The position numbers and the translations under genes were made by a program. From positions 1 through 64,000 of the forward strand of contig NZ_JAUNXI010000011.1 of the NCBI RefSeq assembly GCF_030539875.1: DNA of 64,000 nt. The letters are read 5' to 3'. Below are positions 1 to 10,080 of this stretch, piece by piece. Each line of letters begins with the position of its first letter. The stretch's first letter is position 1. Source of the stretch: Methanobrevibacter sp. GTDB taxonomy: Archaea > Methanobacteriota > Methanobacteria > Methanobacteriales > Methanobacteriaceae. Below the pieces are notes generated by a model that saw only the letters and a program-made list of their open reading frames with translations, was not told the DNA's origin and did not search any database.

Positions 1-78
1 TGGTTGCTCCAATAAATTAAGTTTGATCCAAATCACTTAAGTTTTTGAAAGAGCCTTGTTAAATTATTGAGGTTTGAA

Positions 79-1245
79 ATGTTATACAATACGCTTGGAA
101 AAACTAATCTTAAAGTTTCAAGACTCGGTTTTGGAACTATGAGACTTCCCACAATTAATTCCAATGCTGACATTGACGAAGTTCAAGCAGCTGAAATGTT
201 AAAGTATGGAATTGAAAATGGAATAAACATAATCGATACGGCATTTCCTTACCACAGCAAGGAGCTTGACGGTAACGGAAACAGTGAAAGGTTTGTCGGT
301 AAATTTTTAAAAGAAAACAGCATGAGAGACGAAATAATACTCCAGACAAAATCCCCCTCCTGGTTAATGGAGGAAAAATCTGACTTTGAGAGATATTTAG
401 ACATTCAGCTTGAGAAACTGCAAACTGATTATGTTGATATTTATCTCCTTCACTCATTAACCGTCCCTGATTGGAACAAGGTGGAAAATTTAGGCGTTCT
501 TGACTTTTTGGATGACTGTTTAAGCAGCGGAAAAGTCAGGCACATCGGATTCTCATCACATGTCGAAATAGATTATTTAATTGAGATACTTGACTCCTAT
601 CCGAAATGGGAAGTTGCATTAACCCAGATGAATTATCTTGATGAATATTACCAGTCAGGAATAATGGGCCTCAATTATCTAAAGGACATAAATGTTGGAA
701 GCATGATTATGGAACCTCTCCGCGGAGGAAGATTAGTTCAAAATATACCAAGTGAAGTTCAGCAATTATGGAATACCTCAGAAAAGAAAAGAAGTCCTGT
801 CGAATGGGCTCTGCAGTATTTATGGAATAGAGATGACGTTGATTGTGTTTTAAGCGGAATGACCAACTTAAACCAGGTGAAAGAAAATATCAAAATCGCC
901 TCTGCTGAAGACATTATCAGTGAGGGAGATAATGAATTAATCAGAGAAGTTGCAAGAACTTACAGAACATTTCTTGGAAACGACTGTACCAGATGCGGCT
1001 ATTGCATGCCCTGCCCCCATGGAGTCGACATCATAAACTGCCTAACAGAATATAACATTGCACATATGATGAATGACCCTAAAGCAAGCGCCATGCAATA
1101 TTTTTCACTGATAGATGAAGATTCAAGAGCAGACAGCTGCATTAACTGTGAAGAGTGCATACCATTTTGTACACAGATGTTGAATATCCCGGAAGAACTT
1201 GAAAAGGTGCACGAGTATTTCGGTGAGAAATTTGATCATTTCTGA
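79..1245 (+). CDS. Aldo/keto reductase with C-terminal 4Fe-4S ferredoxin domain
   Basis: The N-terminal two thirds read as an aldo/keto reductase TIM barrel: RLGFGTMRLP near the start, the DTAFPYH segment carrying the catalytic Asp/Tyr region, and GFSSH and MEPLRGG later. The last 90 residues contain two Cys clusters (CTRCGYCMPCPHG and CINCEECIPFC) that should bind [4Fe-4S] clusters. This is the domain order of the Fe-S aldo/keto reductases found in anaerobes, for which no firm substrate is known. I chose ATG 79 over the in-frame TTG at 67 because a GAGGT ribosome binding site (69-73) lies inside the longer version. A ThiF-like gene follows after 9 bases, so the two are probably co-transcribed. 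Confidence 0.85.
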   Translation: MLYNTLGKTNLKVSRLGFGTMRLPTINSNADIDEVQAAEMLKYGIENGINIIDTAFPYHSKELDGNGNSERFVGKFLKENSMRDEIILQTKSPSWLMEEKSDFERYLDIQLEKLQTDYVDIYLLHSLTVPDWNKVENLGVLDFLDDCLSSGKVRHIGFSSHVEIDYLIEILDSYPKWEVALTQMNYLDEYYQSGIMGLNYLKDINVGSMIMEPLRGGRLVQNIPSEVQQLWNTSEKKRSPVEWALQYLWNRDDVDCVLSGMTNLNQVKENIKIASAEDIISEGDNELIREVARTYRTFLGNDCTRCGYCMPCPHGVDIINCLTEYNIAHMMNDPKASAMQYFSLIDEDSRADSCINCEECIPFCTQMLNIPEELEKVHEYFGEKFDHF

Positions 1246-1254
1246 GGTGTAAAT

Positions 1255-2007
1255 ATGTCTAAAAAATTTAAAGATGATGATTACTGGCAGATAGCTTCCC
1301 GACAGATGAGCATTGTATGTGAAAGTGAACAGCAACGGTTTAAAGACTGCAAAATCACAGTAATAGGCTGCGGAGGCATTGGTGGAGAGACAATTGAAAT
1401 GCTTGCAAGAATGGGTGTTGGAGAACTTGTTTTAGTTGATGAAGATTCATTTGACTTATCCAACCTAAACAGACAGAATTTTGCAACAGTTGATGAAATC
1501 GGACAGGCAAAAAGTGAAGTTGCAGGTAAAAAGGTCAAGCTGATAAACCCTTTTGTTAAGGTAACCAGCTATAACGAGCACGTTGATGAGACAAACATTG
1601 ACAATATTATCGGAGACTCAGACATTGTTATTGATGCTCTGGACAATATACTTACAAGAGTAATTGTCTCAAGAAAGGCGAAAGAGAAAGGAATAGCTTA
1701 TGTTCACGGTGCAATTCATGGAACCTTAGGTCAAATTACAACATTCCTGCCAAATACCGAAAGTTATGAGGAAATGTTCAGCCTCCCCTCTTTTGAAAAG
1801 GAGCTTACAGACAGCATCATTGAAGAGCTTAAAAATGTCACATCAGGCATTCCTCCTGTAATAGGGCCGACTCCAAATTTAATAGGTTGTCTTCAGGCAT
1901 TTGAAGCTTATAAAATCATAACAGGAATCGGAAAAGTTACCGTCGCTCCGAAAATTTTAACATTTGACTTGCTGGATCTGGGTTCATTTTTACTGGATGA
2001 ATTCTAA
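1255..2007 (+). CDS. ThiF/HesA/MoeB-family E1-like adenylyltransferase
   Basis: This is a Rossmann-type adenylating domain of about 250 residues. The nucleotide motif VIGCGGIGGE is followed by an acidic strand end (LVLVDEDSFDLSNLNRQ), as in MoeB, ThiF and HesA, which adenylate the C-terminus of small ubiquitin-like sulfur carriers. The paired CxxC zinc motifs usual in MoeB/ThiF are not visible, which places it in the shorter HesA-like group. A GAGGTG ribosome binding site precedes the ATG. No sulfur-carrier gene is adjacent. A role in cofactor sulfur transfer is plausible because the window is rich in molybdopterin genes, but the substrate cannot be read from the sequence. Confidence 0.8.
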   Translation: MSKKFKDDDYWQIASRQMSIVCESEQQRFKDCKITVIGCGGIGGETIEMLARMGVGELVLVDEDSFDLSNLNRQNFATVDEIGQAKSEVAGKKVKLINPFVKVTSYNEHVDETNIDNIIGDSDIVIDALDNILTRVIVSRKAKEKGIAYVHGAIHGTLGQITTFLPNTESYEEMFSLPSFEKELTDSIIEELKNVTSGIPPVIGPTPNLIGCLQAFEAYKIITGIGKVTVAPKILTFDLLDLGSFLLDEF

Positions 2008-2167
2008 ACATTAAGTCAAGTTTTCATTCTTTTTTTGTTGTGATTTGAACAAAAATGTGTTAATTTCACAAAATACTATTATAATTTTCACTAAAAAAAA
2101 TTAAATCTGCACATTAATATACAAAAAAATTGTATAGAACTCCTATTCCAACTATTTTTTCAAAATC

Positions 2168-2178
2168 TTTATATACTA
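2168..2178 (+). promoter_or_regulatory. TATA box of glnA
   Basis: The TTTATATACTA stretch lies 25-45 bases upstream of the NrpR operator and about 80 bases before the glnA start. A second AT-rich candidate (ATTATAAATATAAAA) follows at 2183-2197, so the exact start of transcription is uncertain. Confidence 0.55.
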
Positions 2179-2202
2179 CCAGATTATAAATATAAAAGCA
2201 TT

Positions 2203-2216
2203 GGAATGATATTTCC
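2203..2216 (+). promoter_or_regulatory. NrpR operator in the glnA promoter
   Basis: The sequence is GGAA-TGATAT-TTCC, an exact match to GGAA-N6-TTCC, the operator established for the nitrogen repressor NrpR in Methanococcus maripaludis. It sits about 25-40 bases downstream of the TATA box, where bound repressor would block transcription start, and the nrpR gene lies directly downstream of glnA. Expected behaviour is repression under ammonia and release by 2-oxoglutarate. Confidence 0.85.
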
Positions 2217-2256
2217 GACGATGCTAATTAATCATATTAACTTGGAGCCTGATTCG

Positions 2257-3615
2257 ATGAGCGATATTCCAGAAGAAAAAATTGAAAAAATAACTGAAAA
2301 AATGAGAGAGGATAATATCAAATTTATCCGACTGCAATTTGTTGATATAAACGGTACTGTAAAAAACATCGTTATTCCATTTAAACCTGGCGATGATCTT
2401 AATGAATTGTTCAACGAAGGTATGTTGTTTGACGGCTCATCCATTGCAGGATTTGTTGGAGTAAACGACAGTGATTTAGTTTTAAAACCGGACATCAACA
2501 CCTACTCAAGACTTTCATGGAAACCTGAAGAATCTGCAACCTGCAGATTCATTTGTGATGTTTGGACTCCTGAAAAGAAACCATTTGCAGGAGACCCGAG
2601 AGGAGTGCTTAAAAAATCATTGTCCCATATTGCAAAAAGAGGGTTGAAATACAATATCGGTCCTGAACCGGAATTCTTTATTGTGGACATTGATGAAAAC
2701 GGATATCCTCTGCCTTACGACGAAGCAGGATACTTTGATGTAGAGCCTCTCGATAAAGGACCTGATTTCAGAAGAGAGTTAACCTTAAACCTGGAAGATT
2801 TGGACTTTGAAGTTGAAGCTTCCCACCACGAAGTGGCACCAGGTCAGAACGAAATTGCATTTAAATTTAAAGACGCACTAAAAACTGCTGATGCAGTAAT
2901 TACATTCAAGCAAGCTATCAAGGCCATTGTAGACAATATGGCTACTTTTGACCAGTTGGATTACAGAGTAACATTTATGCCAAAACCCTTCTTCGGAGTA
3001 AGCGGAAGTGGAATGCACTGTCACCAGTCTGTTTTTAAAGGAGACAAAAACCTATTTTCAGACCCTGATTCTGAAACAGGACTTTCAAAAGATGCCATTC
3101 ACTTTATGGGAGGACTTCTAAAACATGCCCCTGCAATTACCGCAATTACCAATCCTATCGTAAATTCATACAAGCGTTTAGTGCCTGGTTATGAAGCGCC
3201 GGTTTACAGAGCATACGGTTTTAGAAACAGATCAGCTTTAATCAGAGTTCCTGCAGCGAGAGGTAAAGCAACACGTATTGAGTACAGGTCCCCGGACCCT
3301 GCATGTAACCCTTACCTTGCATTTACAGTAATGCTTGAAGCAGGTATCGACGGTATTGTTAATAAGATTGACCCTGGTGAACCTATTGAGCTAGACATTT
3401 ATAAAATGAGCGAAGAGGAAAGGGAAGCGAGAGGAATTAAAGTTTTACCAACAAGTTTATGGGAAGCTTACCACACCCTTGAAGAGGATCCCCTAATACT
3501 TAATGCTTTAGGCCCTCACGTTAGTGAAAAATTCTTGGAACTTAAATATAAAGAATGGGACGAATACCGCGTACAGGTATTCGGATATGAGCAAAGAAAA
3601 TATTTGGATATCTAA
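2257..3615 (+). CDS. glnA: Glutamine synthetase type I
   Basis: The enzyme makes glutamine from glutamate, ammonia and ATP, the main ammonia-assimilation step. Signature segments are [16 protein letters not shown], the HHEVAPGQ metal/ammonia region, GSGMHCHQS and the ATP-binding RIEYRSPDP. The length of about 452 residues is that of prokaryotic GSI. The tyrosine adenylylation motif of the GSI-beta branch is not seen near the C-terminus, so control is probably by feedback and protein partners rather than adenylylation. I chose ATG 2257 because GGAG lies at 2244-2247. The longer reading frame would start inside the NrpR operator. nrpR follows after 55 bases. Confidence 0.96.
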   Translation: MSDIPEEKIEKITEKMREDNIKFIRLQFVDINGTVKNIVIPFKPGDDLNELFNEGMLFDGSSIAGFVGVNDSDLVLKPDINTYSRLSWKPEESATCRFICDVWTPEKKPFAGDPRGVLKKSLSHIAKRGLKYNIGPEPEFFIVDIDENGYPLPYDEAGYFDVEPLDKGPDFRRELTLNLEDLDFEVEASHHEVAPGQNEIAFKFKDALKTADAVITFKQAIKAIVDNMATFDQLDYRVTFMPKPFFGVSGSGMHCHQSVFKGDKNLFSDPDSETGLSKDAIHFMGGLLKHAPAITAITNPIVNSYKRLVPGYEAPVYRAYGFRNRSALIRVPAARGKATRIEYRSPDPACNPYLAFTVMLEAGIDGIVNKIDPGEPIELDIYKMSEEEREARGIKVLPTSLWEAYHTLEEDPLILNALGPHVSEKFLELKYKEWDEYRVQVFGYEQRKYLDI

Positions 3616-3640
3616 TCCAGATATTGATTTTATTTTTTTT
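3599..3640 (+). terminator. Stop-codon-embedded terminator of glnA
   Basis: An 11-bp hairpin (AATATTTGGAT pairing with ATCCAGATATT, one G-U pair, 5-base loop) contains the TAA stop in its loop and 3' arm, and is followed by a T-rich run (TTTTATTTTTTTT). Confidence 0.65.
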
Positions 3641-3670
3641 AATTGACCTTTAATGTAGGGAGCTTTTTTT

Positions 3671-5353
3671 ATGTCAGAATCCGAGCATAGAATGATTGAA
3701 ATCTTAAGGATATTAAGTGAACAGGAAAAGCCAACAGGTTCCAAACTGATTGCTGATGAGCTTAAAAATAAAGGATTTAATCTTGGTGAACGTGCAGTCA
3801 GATACCATATGCAAATTTTAGATGAAAAGGGATATACCGAAAGAATAGGAAATTCCGGAAGGAACATAACCGCTCTTGGCCGTGAAAAATTAGAAAAGGG
3901 ACTGATTTATGACCAGGTAGATTTTATTCATTCAAAATTTGAGGAAATGATTTATTTAACTGACTTTAACTATATGACACAGGAAGGAAACGTGGTTGTA
4001 AATACATCGACCATTTATAATGAAGAATCAGTCGATATAATTAAAAGAGTTATTGAAAATGGTCTTTCTGTTAGCCCTTACATCAATTTAAATGATGCCG
4101 GCAAGGATGGGAAAATGGAAGTAACAACATTGTGCGGAACCACAATCGACGGGGTACTTCTCAATAAAGGAATCCCTTCACAGCCGCAATATGGAGGGCT
4201 TTTAAAAATCGAAGATTCTCAGCCCGTCAGATTCACCGAACTGATATCCTACAAAAAAACATCTGTAACTCCCCTTGATGCATTTTCAGCCAAGGGATTC
4301 ACATCTGTAATGGATGTTGTTGAAAATGGCGAGGGAATCATACCTGCAAATTTCAGACTGATACCTGGAATAGGACGGCAAAAAGCTATAGAAATCATCA
4401 ACAGACTGGACAAGATAGGAATCGGAGGAGCATTGGCCATTTCACAGGAAGGAAAAGACATACTAGGAATACCAGTACCTGAAGGAATGGTTGGAATAGC
4501 CGTTGTTGGAGGAATTACTCCATTTTGCGCAGTTCAGGAAGAAAACAAATACATTGAAATAAAAATTGCTGAAGAAATCAGGGATTTCAAAACATTATCC
4601 CCAATATCCACTAAAATCAGCCCTCTTTTAAAGGAAGCAAAAGCGATTCCCCAACCGAAAATATCATTTTTGCTTTCAAAAACATGGAATCTAATCCAGC
4701 AGGTTAATTTTGACATCGAAAAAAGAAAAGGAGACATAATATCCAATGTTTCATACATCAACAGGGATAAAATAGACATTGCCCTAAATATAATGGAAGA
4801 AACTTACAACAACAATCCAAAATATATTAATCCATATTATAAACTCATAAATCATCCAACAGATGATTCAAAAATAGGGCTGGCGACAATCTGCAGTTTA
4901 AGCATCGACGGAATTTTAATAGACAATGGAATAATGAGCACACCGAAATACGGAGGTTTGCTCGAACTAACAGAACCTCCATTGTTCATTGATTTAATCT
5001 CATATAACGGATCAACAGAAGATCCGCATAAAATCTTTTTGGCTAAAAATAGAACAGCAATAAGTGCAAACAATCATCCGAACAAGATTTTAGCCAGCTT
5101 TAAGGAAATTCCGTATATATCCCGCGAATATTGTGTCCATCTTTTAGATGTCCTAAACAATATAGGATTTTCAATATATAAAATTGGAAAGCCAAGAGAA
5201 CTGACATACAATGCAAAAGCAGACAATTATAACTTTGGTATTGTGACAGGCAGCGGTTTAAACACAATCGGTGCAATCAAAGAAAAAGGAATAGACGTTG
5301 AAGTTAAAGCCATTGAAAAACTACTGCCTTTTGAAAAAATGGACAGGTTGTAA
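3671..5353 (+). CDS. nrpR: NrpR, transcriptional repressor of nitrogen assimilation
   Basis: Residues 1-65 form a winged helix (recognition region around GERAVRYHMQILDEKGY). Two tandem copies of the NrpR effector domain follow, about residues 85-310 and 330-555. They share the landmarks TLCGTTIDGVLLNKGIPSQPQYGG and, in the second copy, a matching CSLSIDGILIDNG-TPKYGG stretch. NrpR binds GGAA-N6-TTCC operators and releases them when 2-oxoglutarate accumulates under nitrogen limitation. The 560-residue, two-domain form matches the single-chain version known from Methanococcus. A GGGAG ribosome binding site precedes ATG 3671. A perfect operator sits in front of glnA immediately upstream. Confidence 0.94.
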   Translation: MSESEHRMIEILRILSEQEKPTGSKLIADELKNKGFNLGERAVRYHMQILDEKGYTERIGNSGRNITALGREKLEKGLIYDQVDFIHSKFEEMIYLTDFNYMTQEGNVVVNTSTIYNEESVDIIKRVIENGLSVSPYINLNDAGKDGKMEVTTLCGTTIDGVLLNKGIPSQPQYGGLLKIEDSQPVRFTELISYKKTSVTPLDAFSAKGFTSVMDVVENGEGIIPANFRLIPGIGRQKAIEIINRLDKIGIGGALAISQEGKDILGIPVPEGMVGIAVVGGITPFCAVQEENKYIEIKIAEEIRDFKTLSPISTKISPLLKEAKAIPQPKISFLLSKTWNLIQQVNFDIEKRKGDIISNVSYINRDKIDIALNIMEETYNNNPKYINPYYKLINHPTDDSKIGLATICSLSIDGILIDNGIMSTPKYGGLLELTEPPLFIDLISYNGSTEDPHKIFLAKNRTAISANNHPNKILASFKEIPYISREYCVHLLDVLNNIGFSIYKIGKPRELTYNAKADNYNFGIVTGSGLNTIGAIKEKGIDVEVKAIEKLLPFEKMDRL

Positions 5354-5644
5354 CTAAAGTACAGTTACTTCCACTTTTTCACCATCACCAGGATAATGTA
5401 TAAATTCGATTATGTCATCTTCAACTTCATAAACATCAATTTCAACTGTAGAACCTAAACTGCTTTCATCAAGAGAAATCAACATTTTAAAGCCGGGTTT
5501 TCCAAAATACTCGGAAAAATCCATATTTAGGATTTCTCCTTCGGCAAAAATCCTGTTATATGAAATTTCAAGCCTATCATGAATTTTTACATTTTCTTTT
5601 AAATAATTTACAGCTTCACTAACAGTTAATTTTAATACTTTCAT
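5354..5644 (-). CDS. Small conserved archaeal protein, paralogue of the next gene (possibly DUF2097)
   Basis: This protein of about 96 residues has no catalytic motif I recognise. It aligns along its length with the gene immediately upstream: both share LEISYNRIFAxGE, an N-terminal VxYLKENVxxxDxLE pattern, and an acidic strand reading EIDxxEVEDD. The alternation suggests a small beta-rich fold with an N-terminal helix. From memory it resembles the archaeal DUF2097 family, but I cannot confirm that. ATG 5644 is chosen because GAGGTTGAT lies just ahead of it. It converges with nrpR, the two stop codons abutting. Confidence 0.7.
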   Translation of the reverse strand: MKVLKLTVSEAVNYLKENVKIHDRLEISYNRIFAEGEILNMDFSEYFGKPGFKMLISLDESSLGSTVEIDVYEVEDDIIEFIHYPGDGEKVEVTVL

Positions 5645-5765
5645 GATAATCAACCTCGAAATATAATATTAAACTACTAGTATATAAACTTGTTTGCATA
5701 TTTACGAACAAAATTATTTTTCAATGAAGCATCATCAAAAAAATAAACATTGAAAAAAGAGAAAA

Positions 5766-6056
5766 TTATAAAACTTCAATAATAAGTTCCTTATCGCCAC
5801 AGATATGGCGCATTTCAAGCAACTCGTCTTCAATTTCACTGAAATCGATTTCAACTGCCTGATTTAAAATTTCACCATTTAATTGAAGACTAACCCTATA
5901 ACCTTCACCGGTTTGTTCATCTTCTTCAGTAAAACCTAAAACTTCACCAGGAGCAAAAATACGGTTGTAAGAAATTTCTAAAGTGTCGCCAACTTCAACA
6001 TTATTTTTAACATAATCCAATGCGTCATCAAAACTCATTTCAACTTCTTCTACCAT
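5766..6056 (-). CDS. Small conserved archaeal protein, tandem paralogue (possibly DUF2097)
   Basis: A 96-residue acidic protein clearly related to its downstream neighbour (LEISYNRIFAPGEVL versus LEISYNRIFAEGEIL), so the pair arose by tandem duplication. It differs in its middle part and has a C-terminal Cys (RHICGDKE). AGGTTGAT precedes ATG 6056. The 110-base gap to the paralogue and the TATA-like DNA within it suggest each gene may have its own promoter. The function is unknown. The position between nrpR and fwdC gives no clear clue. Confidence 0.7.
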   Translation of the reverse strand: MVEEVEMSFDDALDYVKNNVEVGDTLEISYNRIFAPGEVLGFTEEDEQTGEGYRVSLQLNGEILNQAVEIDFSEIEDELLEMRHICGDKELIIEVL

Positions 6057-6075
6057 TTTATCAACCTATAGTCAT

Positions 6076-6111
6076 TAAAAAAAAAAGAAAAGAGAGGAAT
6101 TATAAATTCCT
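6076..6111 (-). terminator. Terminator of the fwd operon
   Basis: On the minus strand AGGAATT-TAT-AATTCCT forms a 7-bp hairpin that contains the fwdC TAA stop, followed by a run of pyrimidines ending in about ten T residues. Confidence 0.7.
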
Positions 6112-6966
6112 GTATTCTCTAATTGAAGTATATTCGTCGTCGAGTTCGCCGTAAGATGCTAATTTTTCTTTATTAGCTTCAGCGTCTAAGTAAAGGTTAC
6201 CTTTACCGTTAAGACCAATATCTCCAGTATATTTAATATATTTACCTTCGAATGTGATTCCGTCAACTTCAGGATTTACAACGATACCATCGAGAACGAA
6301 TCCTTCGAGTAATCTTCCAAGGAATCCGTGAATAATGATGTTACCGTTTTTCATTTGGCCTCCAGGCCAACGGTTAACGTCACCGTCAATTTCGATAATA
6401 CCTTTGGTCATGTGAATACCGGCCAAGATATCACAGTTACCTTTAACGTGAATTCTTCCACCAGTTAAACATTCACCACATTGTTTACCGGCATTACCAC
6501 CGACAACAATTTGTCCACCAGTCATACCTCTCCATTCACCGATGTAGGAAGCACCAGTGAATTCTTTGGTATTACCTTCAATTTCAAGGTATCCGCCAGA
6601 CATTTCTCTTCCAGCGTGAGCAGCAGCATCCCCTTTAACAAGAATGGATCCGCCAGACATTTCAGCACCTACGTGTAAATCTACACTGCTGTTACAGACG
6701 ATTTTTCCACCGCTCATTTTACAACCAATGTATTTTACTCTGTTTAAATCACCGTTGAGAATCATTTCAACTTCATCAGGTCCATTAGCTTCTCCTTCAA
6801 TGGTAATGTCGAAGAAATCGGTGATTGGGAATCTTGAATTTCCAATAGGAACTCCATATTTTGCGAAATCAGCTTCAGTCCAGGAGTAAATTTCATCAGG
6901 AATTAACTCATCAAATTCTAAAGCGATTGAAGAAGTTTTGATTTGATCAAAAGTTATTGTTTTCAA
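6100..6966 (-). CDS. fwdC: Formylmethanofuran dehydrogenase subunit C
   Basis: FwdC is a structural subunit of the tungsten/molybdenum enzyme that reduces CO2 to formylmethanofuran, the first step of methanogenesis. Its centre is a run of glycine-rich repeats ([46 protein letters not shown]) typical of the right-handed beta-helix shared with the C-terminal domain of glutamate synthase. It is the last gene of the operon. The start is probably TTG 6966, because the in-frame GTG at 6975 forms part of an AGGGGTG ribosome binding site with the right spacing to that TTG. Confidence 0.95.
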   Translation of the reverse strand: MKTITFDQIKTSSIALEFDELIPDEIYSWTEADFAKYGVPIGNSRFPITDFFDITIEGEANGPDEVEMILNGDLNRVKYIGCKMSGGKIVCNSSVDLHVGAEMSGGSILVKGDAAAHAGREMSGGYLEIEGNTKEFTGASYIGEWRGMTGGQIVVGGNAGKQCGECLTGGRIHVKGNCDILAGIHMTKGIIEIDGDVNRWPGGQMKNGNIIIHGFLGRLLEGFVLDGIVVNPEVDGITFEGKYIKYTGDIGLNGKGNLYLDAEANKEKLASYGELDDEYTSIREYRNL

Positions 6967-6977
6967 ATTAAACACCC

Positions 6978-8693
6978 CTATTTACCATCAACATCTATTC
7001 TAATTGGGTTAGATACGTAGTGGTCGTGTACTGGGTAGTTATCCCATTTAACTGAGTAGTATTGAGTAAAGAACGGCATAATGTTGTCGATAACTTTTTG
7101 TTCGTTTTGTTCCCATCCGTTTACGTTAACCCAAATGTTTTGACTTTCTTTAACTTTTACAATTTCTTTATCTTTTACTAAGATTTGACCATCTTTAATA
7201 GTGTAGTCAGCTACATTGAAACCTTGTTCAATTTCAGCATATTGTCTGGACGGATCAATATCATTAGGATTTATGTCATATACAGCAATGTCTGCTCTGT
7301 AACCAGGAGTGAGTGCACCTCTGTCAGTGAATCCGTAGATTTTAGCAGGAGCAGATCTGGAAATAGTTGCAATATCGTAGAAATCGTATTCTCTGTCGAG
7401 AGTTGGAAGAGTAGTTCTTTTTTCTACCCATTTGTGAACTTCTCTGTTTTCAATCATTTCCATTCTTCTGGTATTACTCATTAACCAAGAGATAATTCTA
7501 GGATATCTAGTGAACGGACCTGCATTAGGGTGGTCAGTAGTTAAACATACTTTCCATGGGTCATCAATGTGTAAGAACAATTCAAGACCAATAGCCCATT
7601 GTAAAGAGTTAACAGGGTTTTTACCTGAGTAAATACATGGGATAATACCTGCTGCGGTTTCACATTCAATATCTTTGTTGGTCCATTTTAAACCAGATAA
7701 TTTGAATAAGTCATATTCCATAGGAGCATCAGCAGTCATGGTTGTGGTTTCGTCTAAAGTAACTTGACCTACGTCACAGGTGACATGGTCGTGTTTGTTA
7801 ATGTATTTAGCGATTTCTTCTGCACCGGACGCTGCATCTTTCCAGCTGTTTCCAGTGTAAGCGTGGAATTGTAAGTGACAAAGGTGCATAACTTGATCTC
7901 TGATTTCAGCTGCTTTGGAACCTTTTTTAACGTTTTTAACAGCATCCATAGTTTCTATGGTGGTTGGCACGTTACCAGGGTGTCCTAAGTCGTTAGGGTG
8001 AATGTGAATAGAGTGAGGCAAGTTTAACATTTCGTTAGCTTTAGCTAAAGCTTGAATAACTTCTTTGGAAGTTACGTCAAAGTAAGGTGCTTTATCATTT
8101 ACACCATGTACGTTCATACCCCATCCCCATGCTTCACTTCCACATGGGTTTACGATTTTAATACCGTAACCTTTGGAGATTTTTAACCATGAAGAAACAA
8201 ATGCTGCGATGTCTTCAATATTGTTATCTTTTGCATATTCCAATACAAACCAGTTGTTACCGAATAATGGTAAAGCTGGAATATCGAGTTGAGGAATAGT
8301 TGCAATTTCTTCGTGAGTGTGTTTTGCTTCAAGAGGAGGCATAGCTGCTTCAACAACAGTACCATAACCTAATCTTGAATATCTGTAACCGGTTGCAGGA
8401 CAACTTGGAATAGAGAAACCAGATTCGGATCTTAAAACTTTAGTTTTTTGAGTAACACCCCTTCTGGAATCTTCAGGTCTGTATAACCTTCCAACTACTA
8501 ATTTAGGACCTGCAACGTGTGCGTGAGGGTCAATACCTGCTGGCATAACTATTTTATCAGTAACGTCTAAGACTTTAGCATCAGCAGATACATCATCTAC
8601 AATAATACCATCTTTAAACATAACGTCCTTTTTTTCACCGTTAATCTCATTAGCTGGGTCGTAGACAATACCGTTTTTAAGAATATATTCCAT
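6978..8693 (-). CDS. fwdA: Formylmethanofuran dehydrogenase subunit A
   Basis: An amidohydrolase-fold subunit of about 571 residues that joins formate and methanofuran at a binuclear zinc site. Visible ligand regions are HAHVAG near residue 55, the candidate carbamylated lysine in GYGIKIVNP, the [11 protein letters not shown] and [10 protein letters not shown] segments, and [10 protein letters not shown] with its catalytic Asp. The length fits the family. I start it at ATG 8693, preceded by AAGGTGATATA; the longer frame would add 12 residues overlapping fwdB. It sits between fwdB and fwdC. Confidence 0.96.
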   Translation of the reverse strand: MEYILKNGIVYDPANEINGEKKDVMFKDGIIVDDVSADAKVLDVTDKIVMPAGIDPHAHVAGPKLVVGRLYRPEDSRRGVTQKTKVLRSESGFSIPSCPATGYRYSRLGYGTVVEAAMPPLEAKHTHEEIATIPQLDIPALPLFGNNWFVLEYAKDNNIEDIAAFVSSWLKISKGYGIKIVNPCGSEAWGWGMNVHGVNDKAPYFDVTSKEVIQALAKANEMLNLPHSIHIHPNDLGHPGNVPTTIETMDAVKNVKKGSKAAEIRDQVMHLCHLQFHAYTGNSWKDAASGAEEIAKYINKHDHVTCDVGQVTLDETTTMTADAPMEYDLFKLSGLKWTNKDIECETAAGIIPCIYSGKNPVNSLQWAIGLELFLHIDDPWKVCLTTDHPNAGPFTRYPRIISWLMSNTRRMEMIENREVHKWVEKRTTLPTLDREYDFYDIATISRSAPAKIYGFTDRGALTPGYRADIAVYDINPNDIDPSRQYAEIEQGFNVADYTIKDGQILVKDKEIVKVKESQNIWVNVNGWEQNEQKVIDNIMPFFTQYYSVKWDNYPVHDHYVSNPIRIDVDGK

Positions 8694-8703
8694 TATATCA
8701 CCT

Positions 8704-10080
8704 TTAAAGTGCGTTTGGATTTGGCACATATTTTGGAGCTACGTTAGGCTCTTCTCTGAGTTTCATTACTCTTTCTTTTAATTCACGGACAATCCATTCG
8801 TCGTCACGACAGGTTTCAGGTTTGTCGATTGCTTTTCTCATGAAAATAGGAACTCCGTCCATACGGTAACTGGTACCGCCACATTCTACGCCTATGAATG
8901 AACCAGGCAATACAACATCAGCGAGTTCAGTTGATGGTCCCCAGTGAATATCGATTTGGATAACTGGAATGTCAGCTAAGTGTTGGTTTGCTCCATTAGG
9001 GAAGTGAGCACCAGGGTCAGCTGCAATAACCATGAAACAGTCAGGTTCTTTTCTGACCAATAAATCGATAGTGTTGGTTTCACCCATCATATATCTTGGG
9101 TAACCTCTACAGTAGTCAACACCGAAAGCAAATCCACATTCGAATGCCATGAAAATGTTGAATCCGTTTACGTTAAAGTGACCTCTCATTGGAGTAAGAC
9201 CCCATTTACTGTATTTGTTTAAGTCTTGAACCATTTTAATCGCAATATCAATGTTTCTTTGTTTTGATAAAGTGTGGGTTAAACCTAAACCGAAGAAGAG
9301 AACACCGAATTCTGCATTTTTCATTTCTTCAGCTAATTCGTAAATGTCTTCTTTAGGAATTCCGGAAATTACATCTTGATATAATTCTTTTCCTCTGAGT
9401 ACAGCTCTAATAGCATTGTAGAAACCGTAGTCTCCGTTTTGTTCGAATCCAATCCATTTGTCGGAACATTTTGCAGTATCTGAGAATTTTGGATCCATAG
9501 TTACGACAGTTCTGTCGAATCTTCCTCTTTGTCTGAAGTATCCACGACAGAAAGCAGCGTATCTTGCTAAGTGTCTAGGGTGAGAGTTCATAGCGTTACT
9601 TCCAGAGTAAACAAGCATGTCTGCTCTGTTTTGAACTTCCCCTAAGGTTTGAATAGGGTATCCAGCGTTTTGTACAGCTTGGAGAGAAGGTCCGTGACAG
9701 ATAGTAGCTTGGTTATCTAATACTGCACCAATGTATTCACCTAATGCTACTCCTTCTTTCATACATTCGGTTGAGGTTTCAGACCAACCGTAGAATACTG
9801 GTCTGATGGAATTAGCAATGTATTCAGCAGCTTTATCTAAAGCAGTATCCCAGTCAACTTCAGTGAGTTCTCCGTTTTCATCCCTAATCATTGGAACAAG
9901 TAATCTTTGATCCATATCTTCCATGATTTTACTTGCTCCTAATCTGCATGCGTGTCTTACAGCAACTACGTGATTATCTTTAACTAAGTAATCTAAATCA
10001 TCACAGTTACAACCACAGAATGCACAGGTACAATCTTCAACAATGTAATCATAATCAGTTACAGGTGGTTCATAAGTCAT
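8704..10080 (-). CDS. fwdB: Formylmethanofuran dehydrogenase subunit B (W/Mo-pterin catalytic subunit)
   Basis: This is the catalytic subunit that reduces CO2 to formate at a bis-pterin tungsten or molybdenum site. The N-terminal Cys cluster ([10 protein letters not shown]) binds the [4Fe-4S] centre. The metal ligand is the Cys in [13 protein letters not shown], about residue 128. It is a TGT codon, not TGA, so this is the cysteine and not the selenocysteine form. ATG 10080 is preferred over the TTG two codons earlier; AAGGAG lies ten bases upstream. The first codons overlap the end of fwdD. Sequence alone does not say whether tungsten or molybdenum is used. Confidence 0.96.
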   Translation of the reverse strand: MTYEPPVTDYDYIVEDCTCAFCGCNCDDLDYLVKDNHVVAVRHACRLGASKIMEDMDQRLLVPMIRDENGELTEVDWDTALDKAAEYIANSIRPVFYGWSETSTECMKEGVALGEYIGAVLDNQATICHGPSLQAVQNAGYPIQTLGEVQNRADMLVYSGSNAMNSHPRHLARYAAFCRGYFRQRGRFDRTVVTMDPKFSDTAKCSDKWIGFEQNGDYGFYNAIRAVLRGKELYQDVISGIPKEDIYELAEEMKNAEFGVLFFGLGLTHTLSKQRNIDIAIKMVQDLNKYSKWGLTPMRGHFNVNGFNIFMAFECGFAFGVDYCRGYPRYMMGETNTIDLLVRKEPDCFMVIAADPGAHFPNGANQHLADIPVIQIDIHWGPSTELADVVLPGSFIGVECGGTSYRMDGVPIFMRKAIDKPETCRDDEWIVRELKERVMKLREEPNVAPKYVPNPNAL

